Positions 8,521 through 17,663 are shown, counted from the first letter of the stretch. The stretch is 64,000 nucleotides of DNA from Clostridium amylolyticum (GCF_900142075.1 NZ_FQZO01000002.1:186001-250000), one strand, 5' to 3'. The notes: generated by a model not told the origin, from the sequence alone. Numbers and translations: made by a program.

Positions 8521-8787
8521 TTATAACTTTTCTATCTTTTTCTTCAGTTCTTCTAATTCTTTTCTAAGACTTTTAATATCATCTTCTGATGCTTCATCTC
8601 CATTATTATTAGCATCGTCAATGAACTCAGTTTGTTGGCTGATAGTAGATATGGTCTCTCCTATCAATTCTATAAAGCTACCTAAAGCTCCTTGGTCTTG
8701 AGAAGATAATTCTTGAGCTAAAACTATTCCTATAAGCACAGCTAATAAAACAAAGTCATTGGGTGGAATACATTTAAAATCTATCAT
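8521..8787 (-). CDS. Small membrane-anchored coiled-coil protein, unknown function
   Basis: Not recognised as a named family. The 88 residues contain one hydrophobic segment near the N-terminus (FVLLAVLIGIVLA), a polar middle and a charged helical C-terminus (SLRKELEELKKKIEKL) that looks like a coiled coil. I prefer the ATG at 8787 over a TTG four codons upstream; no strong ribosome binding site separates them. It is monocistronic, with a 190-bp gap to the amylase and a divergent neighbour. Confidence 0.6.
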   Translation of the reverse strand: MIDFKCIPPNDFVLLAVLIGIVLAQELSSQDQGALGSFIELIGETISTISQQTEFIDDANNNGDEASEDDIKSLRKELEELKKKIEKL

Positions 8788-9044
8788 AAAATCTCTCAAT
8801 TTAATTACTTAGTTTATTATACTTTTCGAAATGGATAAAGTTACATATATCACTTTAACTTCCTACTTATCTTTAATTTTATTTATAATTTGTATAAACT
8901 ACACTTAATTATTCTATTTATTTTACTGCAAAACTATATAATCATTAATATTTCTTTAATTTTGCATTTTGTTACCTATTAGCCCTTGTCCCTTTATATT
9001 ATTTCTCATATAATAACATTAATTATTAGAAAAGAGGGGATATT

Positions 9045-9668
9045 ATGAAATATAAAATTAAGATATTTTCAGATTTTTCTTGTCCTTTCTGTTATTTAGG
9101 AAAAGGTATTATCCGTGAACTTAAGAAAAACTTTATTATAGAAGATGAATGGCTTGGCTTTGAAACTCATCCTGATGTTCCTGAAGAAGGAATGTTATTA
9201 TCCCAATACTTTAAAGGATTAGATGCTAAAGATTTACTAACTCCTTTAAGAAAAAGAGCTAAAAATTTTAAATTACCTTTTAAAGAAGTAGATTATATTT
9301 ACAATACTTCTTTGGCATTAGAAGCCGCTGAATATGCTAAAGAAAATAAAAAATATGATGAATTTTCCTTTGAGGTTTTTAAAGCTTATTTTTCAGACAA
9401 TACTAATATTGCAAAAGAAGATGTCATTAGAAAAATAGCGGATAAAGTTGACTTAAACTCAGAAGAGATGATTAATAACATTAAATCTGATGTTTATAAG
9501 CCCAATCTTCAGCTAAATGCGCAAATAGCCTCTTTACACAATGTAACAACTGTACCCACCTTCATTATCAATGATGAATACAAAATAAGCGGTGCACAAC
9601 CTCTGGAAGTCTTTGAAGGCTTCTTACTAGAAATCTACAACAATAAAGTCTTCCATAATAGAGAGTAA
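9045..9668 (+). CDS. DsbA-family thioredoxin-fold oxidoreductase (FrnE-like)
   Basis: A 207-residue protein beginning with a beta strand and CPFC (13-16), the redox or redox-derived active site of the DsbA/2-hydroxychromene-2-carboxylate isomerase superfamily. A helical insert follows, then the cis-Pro region TTVPTFIINDEYKISGAQP near residue 165-184. There is no signal peptide, so it is probably cytoplasmic, like FrnE. The substrate is unknown. It is preceded by AGAGGGG 6 nt before the ATG and followed by a strong terminator, and is therefore a single-gene unit. Confidence 0.85.
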   Translation: MKYKIKIFSDFSCPFCYLGKGIIRELKKNFIIEDEWLGFETHPDVPEEGMLLSQYFKGLDAKDLLTPLRKRAKNFKLPFKEVDYIYNTSLALEAAEYAKENKKYDEFSFEVFKAYFSDNTNIAKEDVIRKIADKVDLNSEEMINNIKSDVYKPNLQLNAQIASLHNVTTVPTFIINDEYKISGAQPLEVFEGFLLEIYNNKVFHNRE

Positions 9669-9684
9669 ACACAAAGAAAAAATT

Positions 9685-9719
9685 AAACTGTGAGAATGTT
9701 CCTATTCTCACAGTTTTTT
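9685..9719 (+). terminator. Rho-independent terminator after the DsbA-like gene
   Basis: AAACTGTGAGAAT-N6-ATTCTCACAGTTT followed by T residues. Confidence 0.9.
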
Positions 9720-9776
9720 ATTACCCATTTTATCATATCTTGAATATTATACATTAGTAAGAAAGGAGAGGATAAA

Positions 9777-10427
9777 ATGCCTAGCTTTGATGAGTACGTA
9801 TTGGAAATTAATAATTTAAAGCAAAAAGCGCCAAAGCAAGAAGCTTTGCCAGATAAAGCTGTCTCTCCAAGCACTATGGTAGAAGCTACTAGTGAAGAAA
9901 CTTTAAAAATTGACATAAAAACTCCTATAAATAAAAGCGAACCTTCAAACTTTATTTATGGTTTCATCACAGAAGAAAATGGCAAAGCAATAGAGGATGC
10001 CTTGGTAGAATTAAAAAGTTTAAAGGATGACTCAAAGTTCATAGCATCTACCTTAACTAATCTACAAGGAGAATACTTATTTTCATCATTAGATAGTGGT
10101 ATATACTCTATTAGTGTAAGCAAGGAAGGATATATTACTAAAAACACCTCTAATATCGCATTACAAAATCACCAGTATTTGGGACAAAGTTTAGTTTTAA
10201 GTGTGGATCCTATGGTTAACATGTCATCTGTACAAGGTATAATCACAGATGATATTACAGGAAAGCTTCTGGAGGATATCATAGTTGGATTATACTCTAG
10301 GGTAAATGATATAGAAGTATTAATAAAATCTACAGTAACAAATAATGAAGGAAGATATGCTTTTTACATGCTTCCACCAGGGGAGTATAAAATAAAAGCA
10401 TCCTCCTTTAGAAAGGAGGATGCTTAA
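9777..10427 (+). CDS. Carboxypeptidase-regulatory-like domain protein, upstream part
   Basis: 216 residues. After about 55 polar residues there are two transthyretin-like beta-sandwich units. The first starts IYGFITEENGKAIEDALVEL with a repeated GxYLFSSLDSGIYSISV pattern; the second starts VQGIITDDITGKLLEDIIVG and ends with PPGEYKIKASS. The second unit is cut off halfway: its remaining strands are at the start of the next reading frame. No signal peptide is visible. The ATG follows AGGAGAGG. Probably the front part of one gene broken by a frameshift, or the first of a coupled pair. Confidence 0.75.
   Translation: MPSFDEYVLEINNLKQKAPKQEALPDKAVSPSTMVEATSEETLKIDIKTPINKSEPSNFIYGFITEENGKAIEDALVELKSLKDDSKFIASTLTNLQGEYLFSSLDSGIYSISVSKEGYITKNTSNIALQNHQYLGQSLVLSVDPMVNMSSVQGIITDDITGKLLEDIIVGLYSRVNDIEVLIKSTVTNNEGRYAFYMLPPGEYKIKASSFRKEDA
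10396..10425 (+). promoter_or_regulatory. Hairpin that contains the downstream ribosome binding site
   Basis: Perfect 14-bp arms (right arm AAAGGAGGATGCTT) with a 2-nt loop. The right arm holds the AAAGGAGG that sits 7 nt before the ATG at 10427, so the hairpin would hide that site unless the upstream gene is being translated. Confidence 0.75.
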
Positions 10428-11299
10428 TGGCTACAAATAGAGCATATTATGTTGAAAGCAGCCAGAACTTTTCTTTAAAAGCCGGGCAAAATATTAGCAT
10501 GGATGTAAAGCTGAAACCCTGCAATGGAAAATGTAATACTATAATTGCAGGCAGAGTTTTAAAGGGGGTAAATCCCATAGAGAATGCTTTTGTAGCTATT
10601 ACAAATTTTCAATACAATATATTGCACACAACCTTTACCGACATAAACGGAATATTTATCTTTAAAGAAACAGTTCCCTCAGGGGAATACAAAATAGCTG
10701 CTTCTTGTTGCGGTTTCAAAACTACAGAAGCACAAAATATCACGGTTTCAGAAAGTGTTCCTGTAAAGATTTATTTTAATTTAACTGAAGACCCTGCTTT
10801 TGCCAGAGGCATTATATATGGAGTAATTAAGGATTCTTTAGAAAATAACCCCATTGAAAACAGTAGGATTTATCTTAATTATAAAAACAGGAATATAAAA
10901 GTTTCTGATAGTATATCTAATTCAAAGGGAGAATATATAATTCACAATATTCTTCCAGGAGAATATGTGCTACAAGCAGAAGCACAAAATTATAACCCGT
11001 CTTTTCCCATAAATATAAAAATAGAAGAAAATAGTAGAATTCCAGTGGATATAGCCTTAAATACCAATCCTCCCGTACTGGGAAGTATAAGCGATGTAAT
11101 TAAGATAGGTTCTCTTACTCAAAGCAGTATCCCCGTGTTTTTATACGAACTAAAAAAAGATAATGAAATATTAAAAGAAGTTCAAACCACTAATAGTGAT
11201 GGATTCTATGCATTTTCAAATCTTACTCCCGGCGTTTATAGAGTTAAGGCAAATCTATTAGATAAAGGAGAATATGAAAAACTTTCTACCGTAATATAA
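10427..11299 (+). CDS. Carboxypeptidase-regulatory-like domain protein, downstream part
   Basis: 290 residues with three more transthyretin-like units. Each has the pattern G-x-V/I-x-x-x-x-x-P-I-E-N-A followed by PSGEYKIAAS- or PGEYVLQAE-type strands. The first about 28 residues (ATNRAYYVESSQNFSLKAGQ) fit as the missing strands of the unit cut off at the end of the upstream frame. The ATG overlaps the upstream stop as TAATG and has a strong Shine-Dalgarno inside a hairpin. No sorting motif or signal peptide is seen. The role is likely structural or adhesive, by family analogy only. Confidence 0.72.
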   Translation: MATNRAYYVESSQNFSLKAGQNISMDVKLKPCNGKCNTIIAGRVLKGVNPIENAFVAITNFQYNILHTTFTDINGIFIFKETVPSGEYKIAASCCGFKTTEAQNITVSESVPVKIYFNLTEDPAFARGIIYGVIKDSLENNPIENSRIYLNYKNRNIKVSDSISNSKGEYIIHNILPGEYVLQAEAQNYNPSFPINIKIEENSRIPVDIALNTNPPVLGSISDVIKIGSLTQSSIPVFLYELKKDNEILKEVQTTNSDGFYAFSNLTPGVYRVKANLLDKGEYEKLSTVI

Positions 11300-11335
11300 A
11301 AGTGAAGAGGCTTATTTAAGCCGCTTCACTTTATT
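11298..11335. terminator. Bidirectional terminator between convergent genes
   Basis: Arms AAGTGAAGAGGCTTA/TAAGCCGCTTCACTT with one mismatch and A/T-rich flanks on both sides. It lies between the plus-strand repeat protein and the minus-strand P-type ATPase. Confidence 0.8.
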
Positions 11336-11369
11336 ATGCTTTTTTTACTTCTCTATACTTTTTATTTTA

Positions 11370-14033
11370 TTATGCTTTTGCTTTAGCTCTTTTAAATATC
11401 TTTATTATCTCATTAGCTATTAATGGTACTATAGCAAGAGCAGATACTATAAGCCAGTCATTCATTATAAGGTCATTTACATTAAACACTTTAGCTAAGA
11501 AAGGAACTGTAATTACTATATCTTGTAGGAATATTCCAGCAGCTATAGCTCCTAGAAGATACTTGTTAGTAAATAATCCTACTGTGAATATACTCTTGGT
11601 TTCACTTCTAAGGTTAAGTGAATGTACAAGCTGTGAAACACTTAATACTATAAATGCCATGGTCTGAGCGTGTCTTAGTCCATCTCCCTTTAACACACCT
11701 GGCGCTAATGCTCCTATTCCATGTATTCCAGTTTCTTCCACAGCTCCTATATAGAAAGCAGCTAAAGTAAGTAATCCAATAAGTACACCATTAAAGATCA
11801 TAAAGGATAAGGAGCCTTTAAATAAGCTCTCTTTTGCATCTCTTGGCTTATTCTTCATAACGTCAGGGTCGCCTGGGTCCATGCCTAAAGATAGGGCAGG
11901 GAGTGTATCTGTAATAAGATTTACCCATAGGATATGAATTGGCTCTAAAGGTGCAGCCCAACCAAGTAATATGGCAAAGAATAATGCTACAATTTCTCCT
12001 ATATTACAAGATAAAAGGAATAAAATTGACTTTTTAATGTTTGCAAATATATTTCTTCCTTCTTCTACTGCTTTTATTATAGTAGAGAAGTTATCATCTG
12101 TAAGCACCATGTCTGCAGCACCTTTTGCCACGTCAGTACCTGTAATACCCATGGCAACTCCAATATCTGCTGCCTTAAGTGAAGGAGCATCATTAACTCC
12201 GTCACCGGTCATGGAAACTATATTACCATTAGCCTTAAAGGCTTTAACTATTCTTACCTTATGCTCTGGAGATACCCTAGCAAATACTCTTAAATCTTTA
12301 ACTTTCTCAACTAAGGCTTCATCAGAGATAGCGTCAAGCTCTACTCCAGAAACACTCTGACTTTCGTCTTTAGCAATACCTAATTCTTTAGCTATGGCCA
12401 AGGCTGTCTTCTTGTGGTCTCCAGTAATCATTATGGTAGTTATACCTGCCTTTTTACAGGTTTCAATAGAATCTTTAACCTCTTCTCTAGGTGGATCTAT
12501 CATTCCTACAAGTCCGATTACTATAAGGTCTTTTTCAATATCTTCTGGCTCTATTTCATGGGTGGAAACTTCTCTATAAGCAAAGCCCAAAACTCTTAAT
12601 GCATCCTCTGACATAGCATTAGAAGCATTCATGATATTCATTTTCATATCTTCTGTAAGAGGTTTTATTTCGCCGTTTATATATATATTATTTGAGATCT
12701 GTATTATATTATCTATAGCTCCTTTAGTCATTATAAGATGCTTATCACCATATTGATTTATGGTACTCATAAGCTTTCTATCTGAGTCGAAAGGAAGTTC
12801 ATTATTTCTTATATGTTCTTTGTTTAATCCTTCTTTAGTGATTCCATAATTTAATGCTAAATCTAAAAGTGCTATTTCTGTAGGATCACCGGTTTTAGAT
12901 TCCTTATTTGAAGTTGCATCATTACAAAGGATCATATTCTCTAAGAGTAATCTTTCTACAGGATCCTCTATGTTAACCTCGTTACTATTTTTAACACTAT
13001 TATTAGCATAAAACTTTGTAACTGTCATTTTGTTTTGTGTTAATGTTCCTGTTTTATCTGAACAAACTACATTCACTGATCCTAAAGTTTCAACAGCAGG
13101 CAGCTTTCTAACTATAGCATTATGCTTAACCATCTTTTGCACGCCAATAGCGAGTACTATAGCCACTATAGCAGGAAGTCCTTCCGGAATGGCAGCAACA
13201 GCAAGGGATATAGCTGTAAGGAACATTTCAAAAAGATCTCTTTTTTGAATTACAGCGATACCAAACATTAATACACATATTACTAAAGCAGCAATACCAA
13301 GTAACTTTCCTATTTCCCCTAATTTCTTTTGAAGAGGAGTTTGTTCGTCTACGTTTTGTTCCAGCATTTTTGCTATCTTACCAATTTGAGTTTCCATACC
13401 TGTACCTATGGCTACTCCTTCTCCACGTCCATAAGTTACTAAAGTAGACATGAAAGCCATATTCTTTTGATCACCTAGAGCTATATCTGTCTCATTTAAT
13501 ACTAAAGTAGAATCTTTATCTACCGGTACAGATTCACCTGTTAAAGCTGATTCCTCAACTTTAAGGTTGGCTGAGTTAATAAGCCTTAAATCACAGGGTA
13601 TAAACCTTCCTGCATCTAATACTATAATATCCCCAGGAACTATATTTTTTGAATTCACTTCCACTATCTCACCATTTCTTCTTACATAAGCTTTAGGTGT
13701 AGACATTTTTTGCAATGCTTCCATTGCTTTTTCAGCCTTTGATTCCTGAGCTACCCCTATAACTGCATTTAATACAATTACTATTGTAATAATAACCGCT
13801 TCGTTAATTTCTCCAGTAAAGCCTGAAATCAAAGCGGCAACAATAAGTATGTAAATTAAAGGGTCATTTAATTGGGCAAAGAATAATTGAAGCAATGTCT
13901 TTTTCTTTTGAGTAGTTAGTTGGTTTTCACCATACTTCTCTAATCTTGCAGAAACTTCTTCAGAAGAAAGTCCTCTCACTGGATCCACATCAAAATCTTT
14001 AAGGACTTTTTCTGTTTCTTGATTATAATACAT
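11370..14033 (-). CDS. P-type Ca2+/Mn2+-exporting ATPase
   Basis: An 887-residue P2-type cation ATPase. It shows the actuator motif TGES (165-168), the membrane helix 4 ion-site motif PEGLP (283-287), the phosphorylated Asp in DKTGT (D326), the nucleotide-domain KGA motif (MTKGAIDNI), the hinge TGDGVNDAPSL and about ten membrane segments. It has the full cation-ATPase N domain and C domain and no heavy-metal-binding domain. Sequence type suggests Ca2+, but the upstream yybP-ykoY riboswitch, which senses Mn2+, argues that Mn2+ efflux is at least one function. The start ATG follows AAAAGGAGATGAGCTC. Confidence 0.93.
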   Translation of the reverse strand: MYYNQETEKVLKDFDVDPVRGLSSEEVSARLEKYGENQLTTQKKKTLLQLFFAQLNDPLIYILIVAALISGFTGEINEAVIITIVIVLNAVIGVAQESKAEKAMEALQKMSTPKAYVRRNGEIVEVNSKNIVPGDIIVLDAGRFIPCDLRLINSANLKVEESALTGESVPVDKDSTLVLNETDIALGDQKNMAFMSTLVTYGRGEGVAIGTGMETQIGKIAKMLEQNVDEQTPLQKKLGEIGKLLGIAALVICVLMFGIAVIQKRDLFEMFLTAISLAVAAIPEGLPAIVAIVLAIGVQKMVKHNAIVRKLPAVETLGSVNVVCSDKTGTLTQNKMTVTKFYANNSVKNSNEVNIEDPVERLLLENMILCNDATSNKESKTGDPTEIALLDLALNYGITKEGLNKEHIRNNELPFDSDRKLMSTINQYGDKHLIMTKGAIDNIIQISNNIYINGEIKPLTEDMKMNIMNASNAMSEDALRVLGFAYREVSTHEIEPEDIEKDLIVIGLVGMIDPPREEVKDSIETCKKAGITTIMITGDHKKTALAIAKELGIAKDESQSVSGVELDAISDEALVEKVKDLRVFARVSPEHKVRIVKAFKANGNIVSMTGDGVNDAPSLKAADIGVAMGITGTDVAKGAADMVLTDDNFSTIIKAVEEGRNIFANIKKSILFLLSCNIGEIVALFFAILLGWAAPLEPIHILWVNLITDTLPALSLGMDPGDPDVMKNKPRDAKESLFKGSLSFMIFNGVLIGLLTLAAFYIGAVEETGIHGIGALAPGVLKGDGLRHAQTMAFIVLSVSQLVHSLNLRSETKSIFTVGLFTNKYLLGAIAAGIFLQDIVITVPFLAKVFNVNDLIMNDWLIVSALAIVPLIANEIIKIFKRAKAKA

Positions 14034-14095
14034 GAGCTCATCTCCTTTTAAGTCTTATTTTCAGCATACCTTAAATAAAAATCAATAATGGCAAT

Positions 14096-14137
14096 AAAAA
14101 AAACCTTTGCACCAGAATTTCCCCCAGCGCAAAGGTC
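14096..14137 (-). terminator. Terminator of the yybP-ykoY riboswitch
   Basis: On the minus strand CCTTTGC and GCAAAGG pair around a loop and are followed by a run of T residues. The 5' arm shares bases with the conserved GCAAGACCTTTGC end of the aptamer, so metal binding to the aptamer and terminator formation should be exclusive. Confidence 0.85.
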
Positions 14138-14220
14138 TTGCATCTTAGTAATCATCCGGGATTAATCCGTATTGACGAACGATTAACGCAGTGAGCGTAT
14201 GCTACTCCCCTTATAGGTTT
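14104..14220 (-). ncRNA. yybP-ykoY (Mn2+) riboswitch
   Basis: The minus-strand leader of the P-type ATPase has the two invariant blocks of this class: AAGGGGAGTAGC at its 5' side and ATGCAAGACCTTTGC at its 3' side. Between them is a helical insert containing CGTTCGTCAATACGGA. The class binds Mn2+ and turns on exporters and P-type ATPases when Mn2+ is high. Here the 3' block is followed by an overlapping terminator, consistent with transcriptional ON control. Confidence 0.93.
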
Positions 14221-14304
14221 ATTTTACAGTATTTGTAGACTAAGTCAATAGTACTTCATTAACAAATAGAAAATTTTTAAGCACTATTGTCTATTTCTAC
14301 CATG

Positions 14305-14345
14305 ACCCCAGGGGCAGTTCCATTTTATGGAGCCACCCCTGGGGT
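14305..14345. repeat. GC-rich imperfect inverted repeat
   Basis: ACCCCAGGGG and CCCCTGGGGT are the outer parts of a 19-bp stem with two mismatches and one G-T pair around a 3-nt loop. The base composition is far from the AT-rich surroundings. The remaining 14221-14470 sequence holds no gene, only the leader of the ATPase and the promoter region of the downstream reductase. Confidence 0.75.
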
Positions 14346-14470
14346 AGTAACATTATTTGGTATTGATTTATATGAAGATTTATTATAATCTATATTAAAT
14401 GATAAGGAATATTATTTAGTTGATTCACTTAAATAAGTAAGCAAAATTTATATTTGAAAGGAGATCTTAA

Positions 14471-15466
14471 ATGATTATGGAAAAATATAAGGCATTAGTG
14501 GTAAAAGAGGTGGAGGATAAAAAATTTCAAAGGGAAATAGTTGAAAAAAACATATCAGAACTTCCTGAAGGCGAGGTACTTATTGAAGTTAAATATTCTT
14601 CTTTGAATTATAAAGATGCTCTTTCTGCTTCTGGAAATAAAGGGGTTACAAGAAACTATCCTCATACTCCTGGTATTGATGCAGCTGGAATAGTAAGAGA
14701 AAGCAGTGATGGAAATTTTGCCGTAGGTGAAAAGGTTTTAGTAACAGGCTATGATTTAGGCATGAATACTTCTGGAGGTTTTCAGCAGTATATTAGAGTT
14801 CCTGCCCATTGGGTCGTTAAGCTTCCTGAAAACCTAGACCTTAAAGAAGCTATGATGTATGGTACAGCTGGTTTTACCGCAGCCTTATCCGTATACAAGC
14901 TAGTGTCTGCAGGTATTAAACCTGAACAAGGAAAAGTACTGGTTACTGGTTCTACTGGCGGTGTGGGCAGTATAGCCGTAGCTATCCTCTCTAAGCTCGG
15001 ATATGAAGTGGTAGGGGTTACAGGAAAACCAGATAAAAAGGATATGCTTTTAAAGTTAGGAGCTAAGGATATTATCTTAAGAGAAGAAGCTGATGATAAC
15101 TCTGGAAGAGCTCTTTTAAAAGGTAAGTGGTCGGGAGTGATAGATACCGTTGGTGGAAATATACTAGCTACAGCTATTAAATCCACTGAATATGGCGGAG
15201 TAGTCACTTGCTGCGGTAATGCAGCTTCTCCTGAGCTTCCTACCAGCGTATTTCCTTTTATACTAAGAGGGGTTTCCCTTTTAGGAGTAGACTCCGTTCA
15301 GTGCCCTATGGATTTAAGACTTAAGATATGGAAACTTCTTTCTTCAGACTGGAAAATAGATTTATCCTCTTCCACTGAAGAGGTATCTTTAGAAGGATTA
15401 AACGAAAAAATTGATGTTATCCTTCAAGGTAAACTAGCAGGAAGAGTTATTGTAAATCTAAGTTAA
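14471..15466 (+). CDS. YhdH/AcuI-family acrylyl-CoA reductase-like MDR oxidoreductase
   Basis: A 331-residue zinc-independent medium-chain dehydrogenase/reductase. The N-terminal catalytic domain has SSLNYKDALSASG and YPHTPGIDAAG. The Rossmann domain starts VLVTGSTGGVGSIAVA near residue 158. Both are typical of YhdH/AcuI, which reduces acryloyl-CoA to propionyl-CoA with NADPH. The physiological substrate here is not shown by context, as the gene stands alone between a repeat and a strong terminator. The first ATG (14471) is 7 nt after AAAGGAGAT and is preferred over the ATG two codons later. Confidence 0.88.
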   Translation: MIMEKYKALVVKEVEDKKFQREIVEKNISELPEGEVLIEVKYSSLNYKDALSASGNKGVTRNYPHTPGIDAAGIVRESSDGNFAVGEKVLVTGYDLGMNTSGGFQQYIRVPAHWVVKLPENLDLKEAMMYGTAGFTAALSVYKLVSAGIKPEQGKVLVTGSTGGVGSIAVAILSKLGYEVVGVTGKPDKKDMLLKLGAKDIILREEADDNSGRALLKGKWSGVIDTVGGNILATAIKSTEYGGVVTCCGNAASPELPTSVFPFILRGVSLLGVDSVQCPMDLRLKIWKLLSSDWKIDLSSSTEEVSLEGLNEKIDVILQGKLAGRVIVNLS

Positions 15467-15468
15467 TA

Positions 15469-15528
15469 AAAACCCCTTAAAACCTTCTACATGTTGTCCA
15501 TGTGTTTTGCGTTTTAAGGGGTTTTTTT
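15469..15528 (+). terminator. Terminator after the AcuI-like gene
   Basis: AAAACCCCTTAAAAC pairs with GTTTTAAGGGGTTTT, followed by a T run, with an internal loop of about 28 nt. Confidence 0.88.
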
Positions 15529-15619
15529 AGAATCCTATAAGATTAACAATATAAACCATATGGTGAATATGATTCCTTTTGATTCTGTTGTTCAATGTTA
15601 TGAATTTACCAATGTAAAT

Positions 15620-16318
15620 TTATATCATCTCAAATAATACTGTGTTTTCTAAATATATATGAGTGAATAGATCTTTTTCTAATGCATTAAGCTTAGAATA
15701 TACAAGTCTATAGGTATTGCAAGCATCTTCAGGTGCTTTAAAATCATTAGTTACTTTTTCAATTTCTTTTAATATATCCCCAGCTACATCATGTTCATCT
15801 TCAGTATCTAGTATAAATTGATTTATTTCTTCTAAAGCAGCAGCATCCTTTGAAGTAAAGTATTTCTCCATAAGAGGAAATAAGTTTTCTTCTTCCTTAA
15901 TCAAATGCTCTTCTAGTTCCATTTTTAGAGTTCCAAATAATCTGTGTAATTTAAGAAGTTCTTCTCCATGATGGCTAAAGTGTACTTTTAATATTTTAAA
16001 AAGCAAGCTATCAATTTCCTTCAGCTCTTTTTTTGTATAATCATGATGGGTAAATATAATGTGATCCATAATATCTAAAGGATTTTCTTTTCTCCAGTCC
16101 TTATATTCACTGTTTGAATCTATAAATTTACCATAAGCTTCATTTAACTCTAAAATTATATCATCCTCAGATAAATTCTTCTCTGTTAAGGCTTCTCCTA
16201 GGGTATCATGTCCACCACAGCAATAATCAATTTTATATTTATTAAATATCTCACTAGATGCTGGGAATATAGAAACTATCTCTCCTAGCTTCTGTTTACT
16301 TTCTATTAAATTTGTCAT
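15620..16318 (-). CDS. ric: RIC-family iron-sulfur cluster repair di-iron protein
   Basis: A 232-residue protein of the RIC/YtfE/ScdA family, which repairs Fe-S clusters damaged by NO or oxidants. The N-terminal ScdA-type domain carries the CC pair in YKIDYCCGGHDTL (C33, C34). A hemerythrin-like four-helix domain follows with His/Glu ligands in IIFTHHDYTKKE, HFSHHGEELLKLH, LEEHLIKEEENLFP, DTEDEHDVAGDI and FTHIYLENTVLF. I use the ATG at 16318, since upstream codons do not match the family. It follows the flavodiiron gene on the same strand, a classic O2/NO-defence pairing. Confidence 0.93.
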   Translation of the reverse strand: MTNLIESKQKLGEIVSIFPASSEIFNKYKIDYCCGGHDTLGEALTEKNLSEDDIILELNEAYGKFIDSNSEYKDWRKENPLDIMDHIIFTHHDYTKKELKEIDSLLFKILKVHFSHHGEELLKLHRLFGTLKMELEEHLIKEEENLFPLMEKYFTSKDAAALEEINQFILDTEDEHDVAGDILKEIEKVTNDFKAPEDACNTYRLVYSKLNALEKDLFTHIYLENTVLFEMI

Positions 16319-16430
16319 ATATCTTCTTCTCCTTTTAATAAAAACTATATTTTTATGAGCTATAAGCTCCAATCTATTTATTACTCTCTAGAATTGTCTA
16401 TATAGTGTATCAACTTATTAACATGAAGTT

Positions 16431-17663
16431 TTATAAAGCGTTTAAAAGCAATTCTGCCACATATATAGAGGCTCTTTCAATTTGTTTCAAATTTTCTTCC
16501 TTTGGAGAGAACCTTACTCTTATAGGGAATAAAACATCTGTCATACCTGTGGATTTAATAATATCTGCTGTATTTAATACCTTCATATCTGTATTCTTTA
16601 AATAATCTTGTACCACTTCTATAGCTTCACCGCTCCATCCATAAGATCCAAATGTTCCTGCTATCTTACCTTCAAGCTTAATATCTTTTAATTCTTTAAG
16701 TATATCTTCTAAATTTCCAATGATATCCGCATATTTTGTGGAAGTTCCAAAGAATATCGCATCAGAGTTTATTATGGTGCTTATAACCTCTTCTTTTGCA
16801 CGCTTATTCACGTCCACCACTTCTACAGAAATATTGCTCATTTCTAAATTTTCTTTTATTAAATTTCCAATTTTTTTAGTATTACCTGTCATGGAAGAGT
16901 ATATTATGGTAGCTTTCTTATCATTTACAGTATTCTTACTCATATTGTCATATATATCAATAAATTTTTTAACATCTTTTCTTAATATAAATCCATGGGA
17001 AGGCGCAATAATTTCAATTTGCAATTCCTTAATTTTTTCTATCATATCTTGAACATATTTTCTATGAGGATGCATTATTAAAGTGTAATAAACTTTAAAA
17101 TCTTCAGTTATATCCTCTTTCGCCATATCATTGAAATATTCATAATTTGCTACATGAGTGCTGAAAATATCGCATGGGAATAGTATTTTATCTTCTTCAC
17201 AATAGGTAACCATAGTTTCTTCTGTATGAAGATAAGGAGTTTCTAAAAACCTTAAAGTCTTTCCACCAATGTCTAGAGCATCTCCATCTTTAACAATGTG
17301 GAACTCTCTATTATGAAGCTTATACATTTCCTTAAGTTCTTCTACTGCGGGTTCTGTACACACAATTACTGCATTCTTTGCTTTGGCAGCCAGACTTCCT
17401 AAGCCACCTGAGTGATCAGGCTCTGTATGGTTTATAACTATATACTTTATTTCTTGTAGGTCTATTAATTCTTTTAAATTATCCACAAATTCTCTTCCAA
17501 AGCTTATATCTACGGTATCAATAATTGTAGGTTTTTCGGTTTTTAAAAGGTAACTATTATAGGTTGTACCTTTAGTTAATGTGAGTCTATGAAAAGGCAC
17601 ATCCCTATCATCTATCTTTCCTACCCAGTAAATATTCTCTGCTAACATTATTTTATCTCTCAT
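16431..17663 (-). CDS. fprA: Flavodiiron protein (A-type flavoprotein), NO/O2 reductase
   Basis: A 410-residue flavodiiron protein that reduces O2 to water or NO to N2O. The N-terminal metallo-beta-lactamase-like domain has the di-iron motif HTEPDH (H79, E81, D83, H84) and later ligands (CDIFSTH, PSHGFI). The C-terminal flavodoxin domain starts ATIIYSSMTGNTKKI near residue 258 for FMN binding. The ATG at 17663 is preceded by AAGGAGGAATAACC. An FNR-like palindrome lies in its promoter, and a Crp/Fnr regulator gene is next upstream. Confidence 0.94.
   Translation of the reverse strand: MRDKIMLAENIYWVGKIDDRDVPFHRLTLTKGTTYNSYLLKTEKPTIIDTVDISFGREFVDNLKELIDLQEIKYIVINHTEPDHSGGLGSLAAKAKNAVIVCTEPAVEELKEMYKLHNREFHIVKDGDALDIGGKTLRFLETPYLHTEETMVTYCEEDKILFPCDIFSTHVANYEYFNDMAKEDITEDFKVYYTLIMHPHRKYVQDMIEKIKELQIEIIAPSHGFILRKDVKKFIDIYDNMSKNTVNDKKATIIYSSMTGNTKKIGNLIKENLEMSNISVEVVDVNKRAKEEVISTIINSDAIFFGTSTKYADIIGNLEDILKELKDIKLEGKIAGTFGSYGWSGEAIEVVQDYLKNTDMKVLNTADIIKSTGMTDVLFPIRVRFSPKEENLKQIERASIYVAELLLNAL

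Noticed and set aside
14782..15207. Minus-strand frame inside the AcuI-like gene
   Set aside because: Lies wholly within a well-supported plus-strand enzyme gene and shows no motif.
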